A DNA stretch of 64,000 bases from Pseudomonas sp. UBA2684 (GTDB lineage Bacteria > Pseudomonadota > Gammaproteobacteria > Pseudomonadales > Pseudomonadaceae). Location of the stretch: NCBI GenBank assembly GCA_002354655.1, contig DELY01000044.1:215041-279040 (forward strand). The letters are read 5' to 3'. Below are positions 43,804-52,450 of this stretch, piece after piece. Numbering within the stretch: the first letter of the stretch is position 1; the number at the start of each line of letters is the position of its first letter. The notes beneath the pieces were generated by a model. The model saw only the letters and a list, made by a program, of their open reading frames with translations. It had not been told where the DNA came from and made no database searches. Made by a program: the position numbers and the translations under genes.

Positions 43804-44454
43804 ATGAATACGTCCCCAGTTCGCACCGAACCCAATAAGCGCAATACCTTGAACCGTTTGCTGGAAGTCGCTCGCCAAGAGTTTTCGACAAAAGGGCTGA
43901 GTGGCGCACGCATCGAAGAAATTGCCCGCGAAGCCGGAGTCACCAAACAACTGGTTTATCACTACTACGGTTCGAAAGAGCGGCTGTTCAGTGCCGTGTT
44001 GGATGAATCCTCGCACCGCATAATGGCCGAGTTGATCGCCCTGGAAGTTGAACACTTAGCGCCGACCCTGGCCCTGCGCGAGATACTCAACTATTGCTTC
44101 GACCAATATATGAAAGATCCCTTTCTCGGTGCACTGGCCCTTGAAGGTATTCGTTACCACGACGCCCACGACACGCCACGCAATATGTTTGCCGACTTGA
44201 CGCCGGCACTCGCCGAAAAATTCGACCGTATTCTGCAACGCGGCGCGCAAAGCGGTGAGTTCAAAGTCGTAGCCGATCCGCGGCTGTTTCTCGCAACCGC
44301 CGCGCTGCTCACCTCGGGCGGCTTTACCAACCACTACTCCATGTCGGTGTTGATCGGTGTCGATACGCGCTCCGCGCAGGGCATGCAAATGTGGCGACAG
44401 TACTCGGTCGACTTCATCGTCTCAAGCATCAGCCTTACACCCAATCCGGGGTAA
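43804..44454 (+). CDS. TetR-family transcriptional regulator no. 2
   Basis: 216 residues from the ATG at 43804; the frame is open upstream but lacks a binding site. The HTH is at about 36-55 (IEEIAREAGVTKQLVYHYYG). The C-terminal effector domain reads as the TetR_C group found with aromatic or CoA-ester sensors (FGALALEGIRYHDAH-type segment). Probably represses the divergent SDR and itself through the palindrome at 43681. A hairpin follows the stop. Confidence 0.88.
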   Translation: MNTSPVRTEPNKRNTLNRLLEVARQEFSTKGLSGARIEEIAREAGVTKQLVYHYYGSKERLFSAVLDESSHRIMAELIALEVEHLAPTLALREILNYCFDQYMKDPFLGALALEGIRYHDAHDTPRNMFADLTPALAEKFDRILQRGAQSGEFKVVADPRLFLATAALLTSGGFTNHYSMSVLIGVDTRSAQGMQMWRQYSVDFIVSSISLTPNPG

Positions 44455-44463
44455 AACGCAGCA

Positions 44464-44492
44464 AGCAGCCGGGCCTTAGCAGACCGGCTGCT
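44464..44492. terminator. Stem-loop between convergent TetR and SDR genes
   Basis: AGCAGCCGG (44464-44472) and CCGGCTGCT (44484-44492) form a perfect 9-base-pair stem with an 11-base loop, 10 bases past the TetR stop and 18 bases from the SDR stop. Serves either strand; no T-run. Confidence 0.5.
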
Positions 44493-44509
44493 GACTCGAC
44501 ACAACGGTA

Positions 44510-45340
44510 TTACATTCCGCCCCGGCCCGACTTCTGGAAGAACTCGCGCATCGCCACCAACGAGGGGGTGTGGCTGCTGAAGCCGCCATCCGCCACCAGG
44601 GTGCTGCCGGTGACGAACGACGACTCATCGCAGGCCAGGAAGGCCACGACGTTGGCGATCTCGCGGGGCGTTCCCAATTCCGGGGTCATGTGGTTATCGC
44701 GCAGAATATCCAGCAATTGCGGCGGCATGGAGTCGTGGGCGTTTTCCGCCGGCGCCAGGCCGATTTGCACGGCGTTCGCGCGGATGCCCTGCTTGCCGTA
44801 CTGTGCGGCGACCAAACGCGGCAACATGATCAGCGCCGCCTTCGAGGTGGCATAGCCAGTCAGGGAAAGATCGCCTTGCACGCCGAGCCCGGAGGTGGCG
44901 AAGATCACCGAGCCTTTGCCCTGTTTGAGCATCTCGGGAATGCCGTACTTGCAGCACAGCACAGCACCGCGCAGGTTTACCGCAATGGCCCGATCCCACG
45001 CGTCCATATCCAGGTTGCAGATGTCGCGGTCACGCTGGCGTTGCCCTACATCCAGTACAGCCGCGTTGTTGTGCAGGATATCGAGGCGGCCGAAACGCTC
45101 GACCACCGTCGCAACCATGGCCTTGACCGAAGCCTCGGATGACACATCGGTGCATACGCCGATGGCCTGCCCACCCTGTGCCACAATCGACTCGGCAACC
45201 TGTTGCGCGGCATCGCCGTTGATATCCACGACCGCAATCTGCGCCCCATGGGAGGCCAGCACACGCGCGCATTCAGCGCCCAGACCGCCACCGGAGCCGG
45301 TGATAATGGCGACGCGACCGTCGAGTTTTCCTGCTGTCAT
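44510..45340 (-). CDS. Short-chain dehydrogenase/reductase (SDR) no. 6
   Basis: 276 residues. The cofactor loop TGSGGGLG is at 14-21, NNAA is present, S150 lies in FATSGLG and Y163/K167 in YATSK, so it is a canonical active SDR. AGGAAG precedes the ATG at 45340. Its start is 37 bases from the stop of the enoyl-CoA hydratase, with the VOC and hydratase genes upstream in the same direction. A 3-hydroxyacyl or ring-alcohol dehydrogenase is likely. Confidence 0.92.
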   Translation of the reverse strand: MTAGKLDGRVAIITGSGGGLGAECARVLASHGAQIAVVDINGDAAQQVAESIVAQGGQAIGVCTDVSSEASVKAMVATVVERFGRLDILHNNAAVLDVGQRQRDRDICNLDMDAWDRAIAVNLRGAVLCCKYGIPEMLKQGKGSVIFATSGLGVQGDLSLTGYATSKAALIMLPRLVAAQYGKQGIRANAVQIGLAPAENAHDSMPPQLLDILRDNHMTPELGTPREIANVVAFLACDESSFVTGSTLVADGGFSSHTPSLVAMREFFQKSGRGGM

Positions 45341-45377
45341 ATCGGATCTTCCTATTCAATATCTGCGCGGGCGCGCG

Positions 45378-46196
45378 TCATTCGCCGGTGAAGCGCGGGG
45401 CGCGTTTCTCACTGAAGGCTGTCGCAGCTTCCTTCACATCCTGAGTGGTGGCGAGCAAGGCGAACAGATTCAACTCAAGATCAAGGCCACTTTTCAAGTC
45501 CAATTCCAGGGCTGCGCGGGCAGCTTTTTTGACATAGGCCGAGGCCATCGGCGGCTTGCTGGCGATGCGCCGGGCAAGCTCGGTGACTTCGGCCTGCAAG
45601 CTCGCGCTGTCGCTGGCCAAACGGCTTACCAGACCGATATGCCGGGCTTCTTCGGCATTCATTCGGTCACCGGACAGCAGCATGTCCAGTGCCCGCCCAG
45701 CGGCGACCACGCGGCACAGACGCTGCGTGCCACCACCGCCCGGAATCAGGCCAAGGCCGGTTTCCGGCAACGCATAAATCGCGTCTGGCGAGGAGAAACG
45801 GATATCGCACGCCAAGGCCAGCTCCAAACCGCCGCCCATGCAGTAACCGTGAATCGCGGCAATGATCGGCTTGCTGATCTGATCCAATGCTTCGATCCAG
45901 CGGGCGCCTTCCATGCGTTGGCGCACCTGCAAGGACGATTCGACGCCGCGGCGCTCCTTGATGTCCGCGCCCGCGCAGAAGCCGCGCGGGCCTTCGCCAC
46001 GGATGACGATGACCCGTACGCCTGGATCTTTTTCCAGCAGCGCCAACGCCTCGGGTACACCCTGGCGGATTTGATCGTTGATCGCATTGATTTGCCCAGG
46101 GCGGGTCAACACTACCCAACCAAGCGCCCCGTCGCGCTCGACGCGTACAGCTTCGTTAATCACCAACGGCAACTGTTGGCCAGCATCGGCGCTCAT
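45378..46196 (-). CDS. Enoyl-CoA hydratase, canonical
   Basis: 272 residues from the ATG at 46196 (GAGGAG 8 bases ahead). Both catalytic glutamates are present: E125 (GGGLELALACDIR) and E145 (ALPETGLGLIPG). The oxyanion-hole segment is FCAGADIK at 73-80. This is the normal hydratase the crotonase at 1614 is not. Its ATG overlaps the stop of the VOC gene by ATGA. Beta-oxidation hydration step. Confidence 0.95.
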   Translation of the reverse strand: MSADAGQQLPLVINEAVRVERDGALGWVVLTRPGQINAINDQIRQGVPEALALLEKDPGVRVIVIRGEGPRGFCAGADIKERRGVESSLQVRQRMEGARWIEALDQISKPIIAAIHGYCMGGGLELALACDIRFSSPDAIYALPETGLGLIPGGGGTQRLCRVVAAGRALDMLLSGDRMNAEEARHIGLVSRLASDSASLQAEVTELARRIASKPPMASAYVKKAARAALELDLKSGLDLELNLFALLATTQDVKEAATAFSEKRAPRFTGE

Positions 46197-47164
46197 ACCG
46201 GGCACTCCTCGAATTCAAAGACCTGACCATCCAGTTCTTTTGGATCGACCTTGATCAGCGAACGGCCGCCGACAGCTTCGGACGACTCGAGCCACTCGAA
46301 CGCCGTCCCTCGCGCGCGCAGATCTTCGGCCTTGGCCGCCAGATCGTTAACGCCGATGCGGATGTAGTAAGGACCCGGCCCCCAATTGTTCAGATAGTGA
46401 CCCGCATCGGTGTTCCAGTACGTTGCTTCGAGCACGTCCAAGGTCGCGCTGTTGGCCACCGTGAAGCCCATGCGCGCACGGCGATAGCCTTCGCTGCGGA
46501 TGTTTTCCACCGGGCCGCTAGGCTCCCAGTCGAGGTTGCAGGAGACCTTGCGCAGGGTTTCATCGAGGTCGCGCACCAGGAACCCGCGAGCGGTCACCCG
46601 CACCATGTCACCGGGCTTCAGGTCACGCGGTTGAGCCGGCGGCAGGGCGTAGGTTTCCGCCGGCATCTGCAGCGGCTCGGTGGGCATGATTTCGATGCAC
46701 AGGCCGCCATCGACCGTAGGCTGGTAGAACGGCTGCTCCGGGGTCGCCCCGAGCCAGAGGCGGTCGAATGGCATTTCCGGGGTGCGCTGAGCCATGCGGA
46801 ACGGCAGCCGACGGCGCATCAACTTGTCCACCAGGGCATCGAACTTGTCGCCATGCAGCGCCAGGACGATGGAGTGGGTGAGCATCGGCCGGTGATGGCC
46901 CTGGAAGTCCTTCAGACTTTCCAGAAAGTCATGAAACAGCGGGTCGCCCGGATTGGGCAGATCAAGGTGCCATTGCGGCTCGATGCGCGTCGGCGCAACG
47001 GCCAGCGACTTGTGTACGCGCAGGAAGTGCGCGATGTATGGGTGATTGTCGAACGCCTGACGCCAGCGCTCGTGCTTGTAAATGCCGAGCTTGTCCACCA
47101 GCTTTTCCGTCATCCCATCGGGGTCCGGAACCATCATGTCGGCACTCATCAACAATTCAAACAT
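46193..47164 (-). CDS. Large VOC-family protein (possible second ring-cleavage dioxygenase)
   Basis: 323 residues from the ATG at 47164 (GGAGGG ahead); the frame is open much further but overlaps the RND gene, so the long version is unlikely. An N-terminal helical part of about 90 residues is followed by paired VOC units. Candidate metal ligands are H97 (MLTHSIVLAL) and E158 (GLCIEIMPTEP); a further Glu lies in VFEFEE near the C-terminus. It is a similar length to the extradiol enzyme (313) but lacks its exact HxH/E positions. Coupled to the hydratase gene. Might open a second ring; unproven. Confidence 0.8.
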   Translation of the reverse strand: MFELLMSADMMVPDPDGMTEKLVDKLGIYKHERWRQAFDNHPYIAHFLRVHKSLAVAPTRIEPQWHLDLPNPGDPLFHDFLESLKDFQGHHRPMLTHSIVLALHGDKFDALVDKLMRRRLPFRMAQRTPEMPFDRLWLGATPEQPFYQPTVDGGLCIEIMPTEPLQMPAETYALPPAQPRDLKPGDMVRVTARGFLVRDLDETLRKVSCNLDWEPSGPVENIRSEGYRRARMGFTVANSATLDVLEATYWNTDAGHYLNNWGPGPYYIRIGVNDLAAKAEDLRARGTAFEWLESSEAVGGRSLIKVDPKELDGQVFEFEECPV

Positions 47165-47247
47165 AGCACTCTCCCTCCAATAGCTGGCCAGGGCGCTAGC
47201 CTTGGCCGATAAGTCAGTGGAGCCCGCCGTCTGTGCGGCGGACTCGG

Positions 47248-49746
47248 TCAATGAGCAGAAATCGCCTGGGTGTTGCTGTCGGCCTGCTTGCACGAGGGCC
47301 GCGGCTCGTCTGTGCCGAGGGTCTCGGCAGCCATGACGGTGGTCTTCGGGTTGAGCAGGAAATGCGACAGCGCCGGGATGAGGATCAACGCGCCGAGCAT
47401 GTTCCAGAGGAACATGAAGGTCAGCAGGATGCCCATATCGGCCTGGAACTTGATCGGTGACCAGGCCCAGGTAACGACCCCGGCTGCCATGGTCAGACCG
47501 ATCAGCGCCACCACGCGGCCGGTGAAGTCCAACGAGCGGCGGTAGGCGACGGCCAGCGTGCCGCCGCGCTCCTGCACCGCGAGCTGCACGCTGAGCAGAT
47601 AGAGCGCGTAATCCACACCCACACCCACACCCACGGCAATCACCGGCAGGGTTGCCACCTTGAGGCCGATACCCAGCCAGACCATCAACGCCTTGCAGAT
47701 AATCGTGGTCATGATCAGCGGAATCAGCGCGACCACGGTGGCGCGCCAACTGCGGAAGGTCAGCAAACAGAGCAACGCAGTGGCGCCATACACCGCGAGG
47801 TACATGGTGACGATGCCCTTCTCCACTTCGATGTTGGTGGCGGCTTCAATCCCGGCATTACCGGCAGCCAAGAGAAACTCAAGCGGTTGTTCGGCATCGG
47901 CGGCGCTGTTGTGCTCGGCGGCGAACGTTTCCGCGACCTGCAATACGCGGGTCAGAGTGTCGGCCTTGTGATCCGCCAGATAGGCGATCAGCGGCGTGAC
48001 CGAGCACTTCTGATTGGTGATGCCCGGCGACGAGATCATCGCCGCATCCACCGACGAGTTGGTAATCGCCTGGTCGCGGCTGATGGTCAACCACTTGGCA
48101 CTGCCCTCGGCCATCCCCGAGGTCACGAAACGCACGGTTTCAGCCAGCGAGCTGGTGGTCTGCACGCCCTCGGTCTGGCGCAGGCGCCAGGCCAGGCGAT
48201 CCATGGTTTGCAGAGACTGATAGAGGCGGCAGCTGTCCTCGTTGGTCTTCATGATGACCACGAACTGGTCGCTGGACAGACCGTAATGTTCGGTGATGTA
48301 AGCACTGTCGCGGTTGTAGCGCGAATCGGGACGCAACTCAGGCGCACCAGGATCGAGATCGCCGATTTTGAGGTCGAGCATGACCACGCTGCAAACCACC
48401 GTGACGACGACCGACAAGCCGATCACCACAGTTGCCCAGCGGCGCTCGGTGAAGCGATCAAGACCGTGCCAGACATGCCCCAGCAAGCCGCGATTCTGCT
48501 CGCCGGCGCGGTCCTTCTCGATGGCGATCCGCGCGGCCTTCTCGCTCACACCGATATAGGACAGGGCGACCGGGATCAGCAGCAGTTTGGTAAAGATCAA
48601 TACCGCCACGCCGATGCTGGTGGTAATGGCCAGATCGCGGATCACCGGAATGTCGATAATCACCAGCACGGCGAAACCAACGATATTGCACAACAGTGCG
48701 GTGAGCCCGGTGAGGAACAGCCGCCGGAAGGTGTAGCGGGCCGCGATGTACTTGTGGGTGCCGCGGCCAATGTCCTGGAGGATGCCATTCATCTTCTGCG
48801 TGCCATGGGAAACCCCGATGGCGAATATCAGAAACGGCACCAGAATCGAATACGGGTCCAGCTCATAGCCGAGCAGTTGCATCAGCCCCAGCAGCCAGAC
48901 CACGCCCGCTACTGCGATACTCACCAGCAACAGGGTGCTGCGCAGGCAACGGGTATAGAAATAAACGAACAACGCGGCAATCACCACCGAGGCGCCAAAG
49001 AACATCATCACGGCGTAGAGGCCGTCGATCAGATCTCCCACGAGCTTGCTGAAGCCGACGATATGAATGCCAATCTTGTCGCTTTGCAACGAGCGTATCT
49101 GCTCTTCCAGCTGGGTGGAGAACTCGCCATAGTTCAGCGGTTCGCCCGTCTGTGGATTGTTGTCGAGCAGCGGCGCGACGATCATGCTCGAGGTCGCATC
49201 GTTGGCCACCAGGCTGCCGACGATGCCCGCGCGATTGATATTGCGCCGCAGGGCGTCGACCGAGGCGGCGCTGCCATCGTAGTCGGACGGCATGACCGCA
49301 CCGCCATCGATACCGTCTTCGGTAACTTCCTTCCAGCGCACAATCGGCATCCACAACGACTTCATCCAGGAACGGTCGATGCCGGGAATCAGATAGAGCT
49401 TGTCGTTGACCTCCTGCAAGGCTTGCAGGTACTCAGGGTCGTAGATGTCGCCCTGTTTGTTCTGCACCACCACACGGATGCTGTTGCCCAAGCCCGGTAG
49501 CTGATCTTTGTAGGTCAGGTAGTTCTTGATATAGGGGCTGGAGCTCGGAATCATCCGTTCGAAGCTGGCATTGACCTGCAGCCGCGTCGCGAAGAAACCC
49601 AGCACCAGCGTAGCGAGCAGACAGGCAACGACGACCAGCATGCGGTTACTGAAAATAATCCGCTCGAGGAACCCCCCGGACGACTTGTCGAAGTCCTGAA
49701 GGTTCGGAATTACTGGCATCCCGCTGTTGTACTTTTGCTCTACCAT
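47248..49746 (-). CDS. MMPL/HAE3-type RND transporter
   Basis: 832 residues, two MMPL repeats with about 12 membrane helices and large periplasmic loops (about 60-230 and 460-640), the plan of MmpL/HpnN-like lipid exporters. ATG at 49746, with M10 (MPVIPN) as an alternative; the binding site is weak. These proteins move lipids, hopanoids or other hydrophobic compounds between inner membrane and periplasm. Here it sits beside a YCF48-like propeller and DUF1329/DUF1302 genes, a grouping I recall from hydrocarbon and steroid degraders. A role in diterpenoid traffic is inferred. Confidence 0.9.
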   Translation of the reverse strand: MVEQKYNSGMPVIPNLQDFDKSSGGFLERIIFSNRMLVVVACLLATLVLGFFATRLQVNASFERMIPSSSPYIKNYLTYKDQLPGLGNSIRVVVQNKQGDIYDPEYLQALQEVNDKLYLIPGIDRSWMKSLWMPIVRWKEVTEDGIDGGAVMPSDYDGSAASVDALRRNINRAGIVGSLVANDATSSMIVAPLLDNNPQTGEPLNYGEFSTQLEEQIRSLQSDKIGIHIVGFSKLVGDLIDGLYAVMMFFGASVVIAALFVYFYTRCLRSTLLLVSIAVAGVVWLLGLMQLLGYELDPYSILVPFLIFAIGVSHGTQKMNGILQDIGRGTHKYIAARYTFRRLFLTGLTALLCNIVGFAVLVIIDIPVIRDLAITTSIGVAVLIFTKLLLIPVALSYIGVSEKAARIAIEKDRAGEQNRGLLGHVWHGLDRFTERRWATVVIGLSVVVTVVCSVVMLDLKIGDLDPGAPELRPDSRYNRDSAYITEHYGLSSDQFVVIMKTNEDSCRLYQSLQTMDRLAWRLRQTEGVQTTSSLAETVRFVTSGMAEGSAKWLTISRDQAITNSSVDAAMISSPGITNQKCSVTPLIAYLADHKADTLTRVLQVAETFAAEHNSAADAEQPLEFLLAAGNAGIEAATNIEVEKGIVTMYLAVYGATALLCLLTFRSWRATVVALIPLIMTTIICKALMVWLGIGLKVATLPVIAVGVGVGVDYALYLLSVQLAVQERGGTLAVAYRRSLDFTGRVVALIGLTMAAGVVTWAWSPIKFQADMGILLTFMFLWNMLGALILIPALSHFLLNPKTTVMAAETLGTDEPRPSCKQADSNTQAISAH

Positions 49747-49780
49747 TTCTGCTCACTCACTGAAGAATCGTGCCGGCAAG

Positions 49781-50929
49781 TCATTTTGCCTGGGCGATCT
49801 CGACGACCTGGGCGCCGGAAAAACGGGTCACGACCAACTTACCGGCCTTGTCGGTTGCGCTGGCTGCATAGACCTCTCCAGCATTGGCCGCTTGCAACGG
49901 GGTGACCTGCAGATTGCCGCGATCGATGGCGATCATCTCGCCGCTCTGGCTAACCAGAATCAATTGCCCGTCTTGCTCGACTGCGCTCACCAAGCTGGCA
50001 TTCAGCCCCGTCTCCACCTTCACCCACTCTTGGCCTTGGTCACGGCTGACGAACAGGTTGCCGCGCAGGCCATGCACCAGCAGCAGATCGCTGAAGGCGC
50101 GTACCCCGAAGTAGGTACCGGTATAAGGGGTTTCCTGCATGAGAAAACGCTGTGACTGCGGGTCAAGCTGCATCAGCAAACCTTGCTCACCGCTGACGAA
50201 GAAGCGCCCCTGGTATTCGGCCAAGGCATACAGGTGCATGCGCCGGTCGTTTTCCGTGCGCTCGATCCAGGGCTCCCAAGTGGCGCCATCATCGGTGCTA
50301 CGCAGGATCATGCCGAAGGCGCCGACGACGAAACCCTGACCATTGGCGTCGAACAGCACATCGAGCAAAGGCGCCGCCAAAACATCGGGACTCGCCGAGG
50401 TGCCCATCGCAAAGTCGATTTCCTGGAGCATGTCTTGCGCAGTCGAATCACCATTGCTGGCGCGCCGCCCATAAGTCTCGCGTAACAAGGTCAACAGGCT
50501 GCGACCGTCCAGTTGCACCACCCAAGTGCGCCCGCCATCGCGGGTGTGCAGCAGCAGCGAATCATGGCCGACAATCCAACCGTGCTGGGCATCGCGAAAG
50601 CGCACCTGCACCAGGTCGCTGGCGACCGGGCTTGGCACCTGCAGCCAACTCTTGCCGCTGTCGGAAGAACGCAAGATCAAGCCATGCGGACCAACGCTGA
50701 ACAGATCGTTACCCGCCCGCGCTACACCGATCACCGGTGCGGGCAGTCGGGCATCGATCTGCTGCGCCGGTTCGGCCAGAGAATCGATATCGGCAGAGGA
50801 CGCCGCGTCGGCGGCCACCACCAGTAGCGTAGAAAAAATCACGATGATCGACAGCAGAGATCTGCACAACTGCCGTAGCAGCTGGCGATTGCGCAACAGG
50901 CAGAACATCTCAAGGTTGGCGCCAATCAT
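49781..50929 (-). CDS. YCF48/BNR-like beta-propeller protein, exported
   Basis: 382 residues from the ATG at 50929 (GAGG 8 bases ahead). It has a membrane or signal segment near residues 22-42 (LCRSLLSIIVIFSTLLVVAA), then repeated BNR-type blades: HGLILRSSDSGKSWLQV, DSLLLHTRDGGRTWVV, FGMILRSTDDGATWEPW and NLFVSRDQGQEWVKV. YCF48-like propellers act as assembly factors; in this gene group they are thought to help the RND pump. The gene leads the RND gene by 34 bases in the same direction. Confidence 0.88.
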   Translation of the reverse strand: MIGANLEMFCLLRNRQLLRQLCRSLLSIIVIFSTLLVVAADAASSADIDSLAEPAQQIDARLPAPVIGVARAGNDLFSVGPHGLILRSSDSGKSWLQVPSPVASDLVQVRFRDAQHGWIVGHDSLLLHTRDGGRTWVVQLDGRSLLTLLRETYGRRASNGDSTAQDMLQEIDFAMGTSASPDVLAAPLLDVLFDANGQGFVVGAFGMILRSTDDGATWEPWIERTENDRRMHLYALAEYQGRFFVSGEQGLLMQLDPQSQRFLMQETPYTGTYFGVRAFSDLLLVHGLRGNLFVSRDQGQEWVKVETGLNASLVSAVEQDGQLILVSQSGEMIAIDRGNLQVTPLQAANAGEVYAASATDKAGKLVVTRFSGAQVVEIAQAK

Positions 50930-51017
50930 TATTTTTATCCTCAACCGCACAGGACTAGGCTGCCGCGCTGTCGCGCGTCAGTGCATGCCTACCTACTGCT
51001 AGCAAAACCTATCGTCA

Positions 51018-51051
51018 GCGCCCGAGTAAGAACAGGTTCGTACTCGGGCGC
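51018..51051 (-). terminator. Strong stem-loop after the first DUF1329 gene
   Basis: GCGCCCGAGTA (51018-51028) and TACTCGGGCGC (51041-51051) form a perfect 11-base-pair stem; the 12-base loop contains GAAC/GTTC and may pair further. It lies 10 bases beyond the DUF1329 stop. No T-run. Confidence 0.55.
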
Positions 51052-51061
51052 GGTAACGTGA

Positions 51062-52426
51062 TCAGCGCTGGGTGACCCGCGAGACGATGGCCTCGGGCTT
51101 CATTTCGCGCTCGGAAAGTGGCGTGTCGACAAACTTGTAGCCACCTTTCAGGCCATCGTTGACCAAGGCGTACATACCCTTGTTGAAGTCATAGATGACG
51201 TTCTTCACGTTGTAAGGAATGTCTTTGTCGTAGATCTGTACACCGCTGAGGAACATCGAACGATACAAGGCATTGTTCTTGTCCCAGGCGTCGTACAGGC
51301 CTACCCCAAAGGTGTCCTCGTCGAGGTAGTAGGTACGCTTGCCATACACGTGACGCTTGCCTGGTTTGAGCGTCGCTTCGACGACCCAGACCCGGTGCAA
51401 CTCCCAGCGTTCGCATTGCGGATTGGCATGGTTGGCCAGAAATTGCTCGTCCTGTTTGCAATCGAAGTAGAACTTGTAGGCGTTGTTAGGGATGTACATC
51501 TCCTTACGGCCTACCAGTTTGTAATCGAAGCGCTCTTGGCTACCGGAGAACATCTGCAGTTCGTCGAACAGCGTTACACCGCCCTGGCTGGCAACGGGGG
51601 TATCGAAGGCGAACTCAGGAGCCAGTTTGACCCGACGCTGTCCTGGCGTGTAGCTGAAGGAGCGACGCGGCTTGGCCAGCGGATCGAGGTAATCACTCAA
51701 CACGATCACTTCACCGGAGCGACGTGCCGGGTAGTCATTGCGCGAGAACACCCGGGCATACATCAAGGGATCGCGATCGGCCTGCGTCACCTGGTAGTAA
51801 GGCGTTTCCTCGAAGGTGGCCTGCTCGGCCGCCTTGGTCACCTGACCGTTGCTATCGATGATCCAGCTGTTGGAGGACGAGGTGGTGGAGTAACCGGCAC
51901 CGATCTTGTAGCGCAGTTGCTGGTTCCAGATCACCTCATTACCGGTTTTTGGGATCGGGAATGGCAAACCGCCGCGGCAGGCTGGATCGACCGCCAGGCC
52001 ATCCTTCTGGATAACGCACTCGGTTGCATTGCGTAACGTCGCATCGACCACTTCCTTGGGGTAAGCAGCAGTGCGGTGACTCGGGTAAATATCCAGGTAG
52101 TACTCCGGATACTTTTTCAGCAGGGTTTTCTGCCCTTCGCTCAGCTTGTCGGCATATTGATCGACGTTCTTCGAGTCGATACGGAACAAGGGCTTTTCAT
52201 CTTTGAAGGGATCGACCCAGAAGCCGCTGTCCGGCTTGAAGCCTGCTGGCGCCTGACGCAGACCACCTTCATAGGCAGGAATAGTACCTTCGGCGTTGCC
52301 GGCTTGAATGGCGCCCCAGGGCGTCAGGGTCTTACCCAGCTCGGCGGCTTCTTCGGGGCTCACCGCAGCGAGCGCACAGGCCGACAAGCCACTCAAGGCA
52401 ATAGTTAGTGCGAGTTGGAGTTTCAT
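51062..52426 (-). CDS. DUF1329 family exported protein, copy 1
   Basis: 454 residues with a signal peptide (MKLQLALTIALSGLSACALA, cleavage near residue 20) and a LolA-like beta fold in the mature part. The composition suits a periplasmic carrier of hydrophobic molecules. DUF1329 genes nearly always travel with DUF1302, as here (24-base gap). GGAG precedes the ATG by 7 bases. Very similar to the gene at 58239-59606 along its whole length. The function is unknown; a periplasmic shuttle is inferred. Confidence 0.92.
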   Translation of the reverse strand: MKLQLALTIALSGLSACALAAVSPEEAAELGKTLTPWGAIQAGNAEGTIPAYEGGLRQAPAGFKPDSGFWVDPFKDEKPLFRIDSKNVDQYADKLSEGQKTLLKKYPEYYLDIYPSHRTAAYPKEVVDATLRNATECVIQKDGLAVDPACRGGLPFPIPKTGNEVIWNQQLRYKIGAGYSTTSSSNSWIIDSNGQVTKAAEQATFEETPYYQVTQADRDPLMYARVFSRNDYPARRSGEVIVLSDYLDPLAKPRRSFSYTPGQRRVKLAPEFAFDTPVASQGGVTLFDELQMFSGSQERFDYKLVGRKEMYIPNNAYKFYFDCKQDEQFLANHANPQCERWELHRVWVVEATLKPGKRHVYGKRTYYLDEDTFGVGLYDAWDKNNALYRSMFLSGVQIYDKDIPYNVKNVIYDFNKGMYALVNDGLKGGYKFVDTPLSEREMKPEAIVSRVTQR

Positions 52427-52450
52427 AACCAGTCTCCGTTCTTGGAATTA

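Noticed and set aside
43687-44454. TetR no. 2 starting at 43687
   Set aside because: The extra 39 residues run through the palindromic operator and have no binding site.
46193-47749. A 518-residue version of the VOC protein
   Set aside because: The first 195 residues overlap the RND gene on the same strand in another frame, and the ATG at 47164 has GGAGGG.
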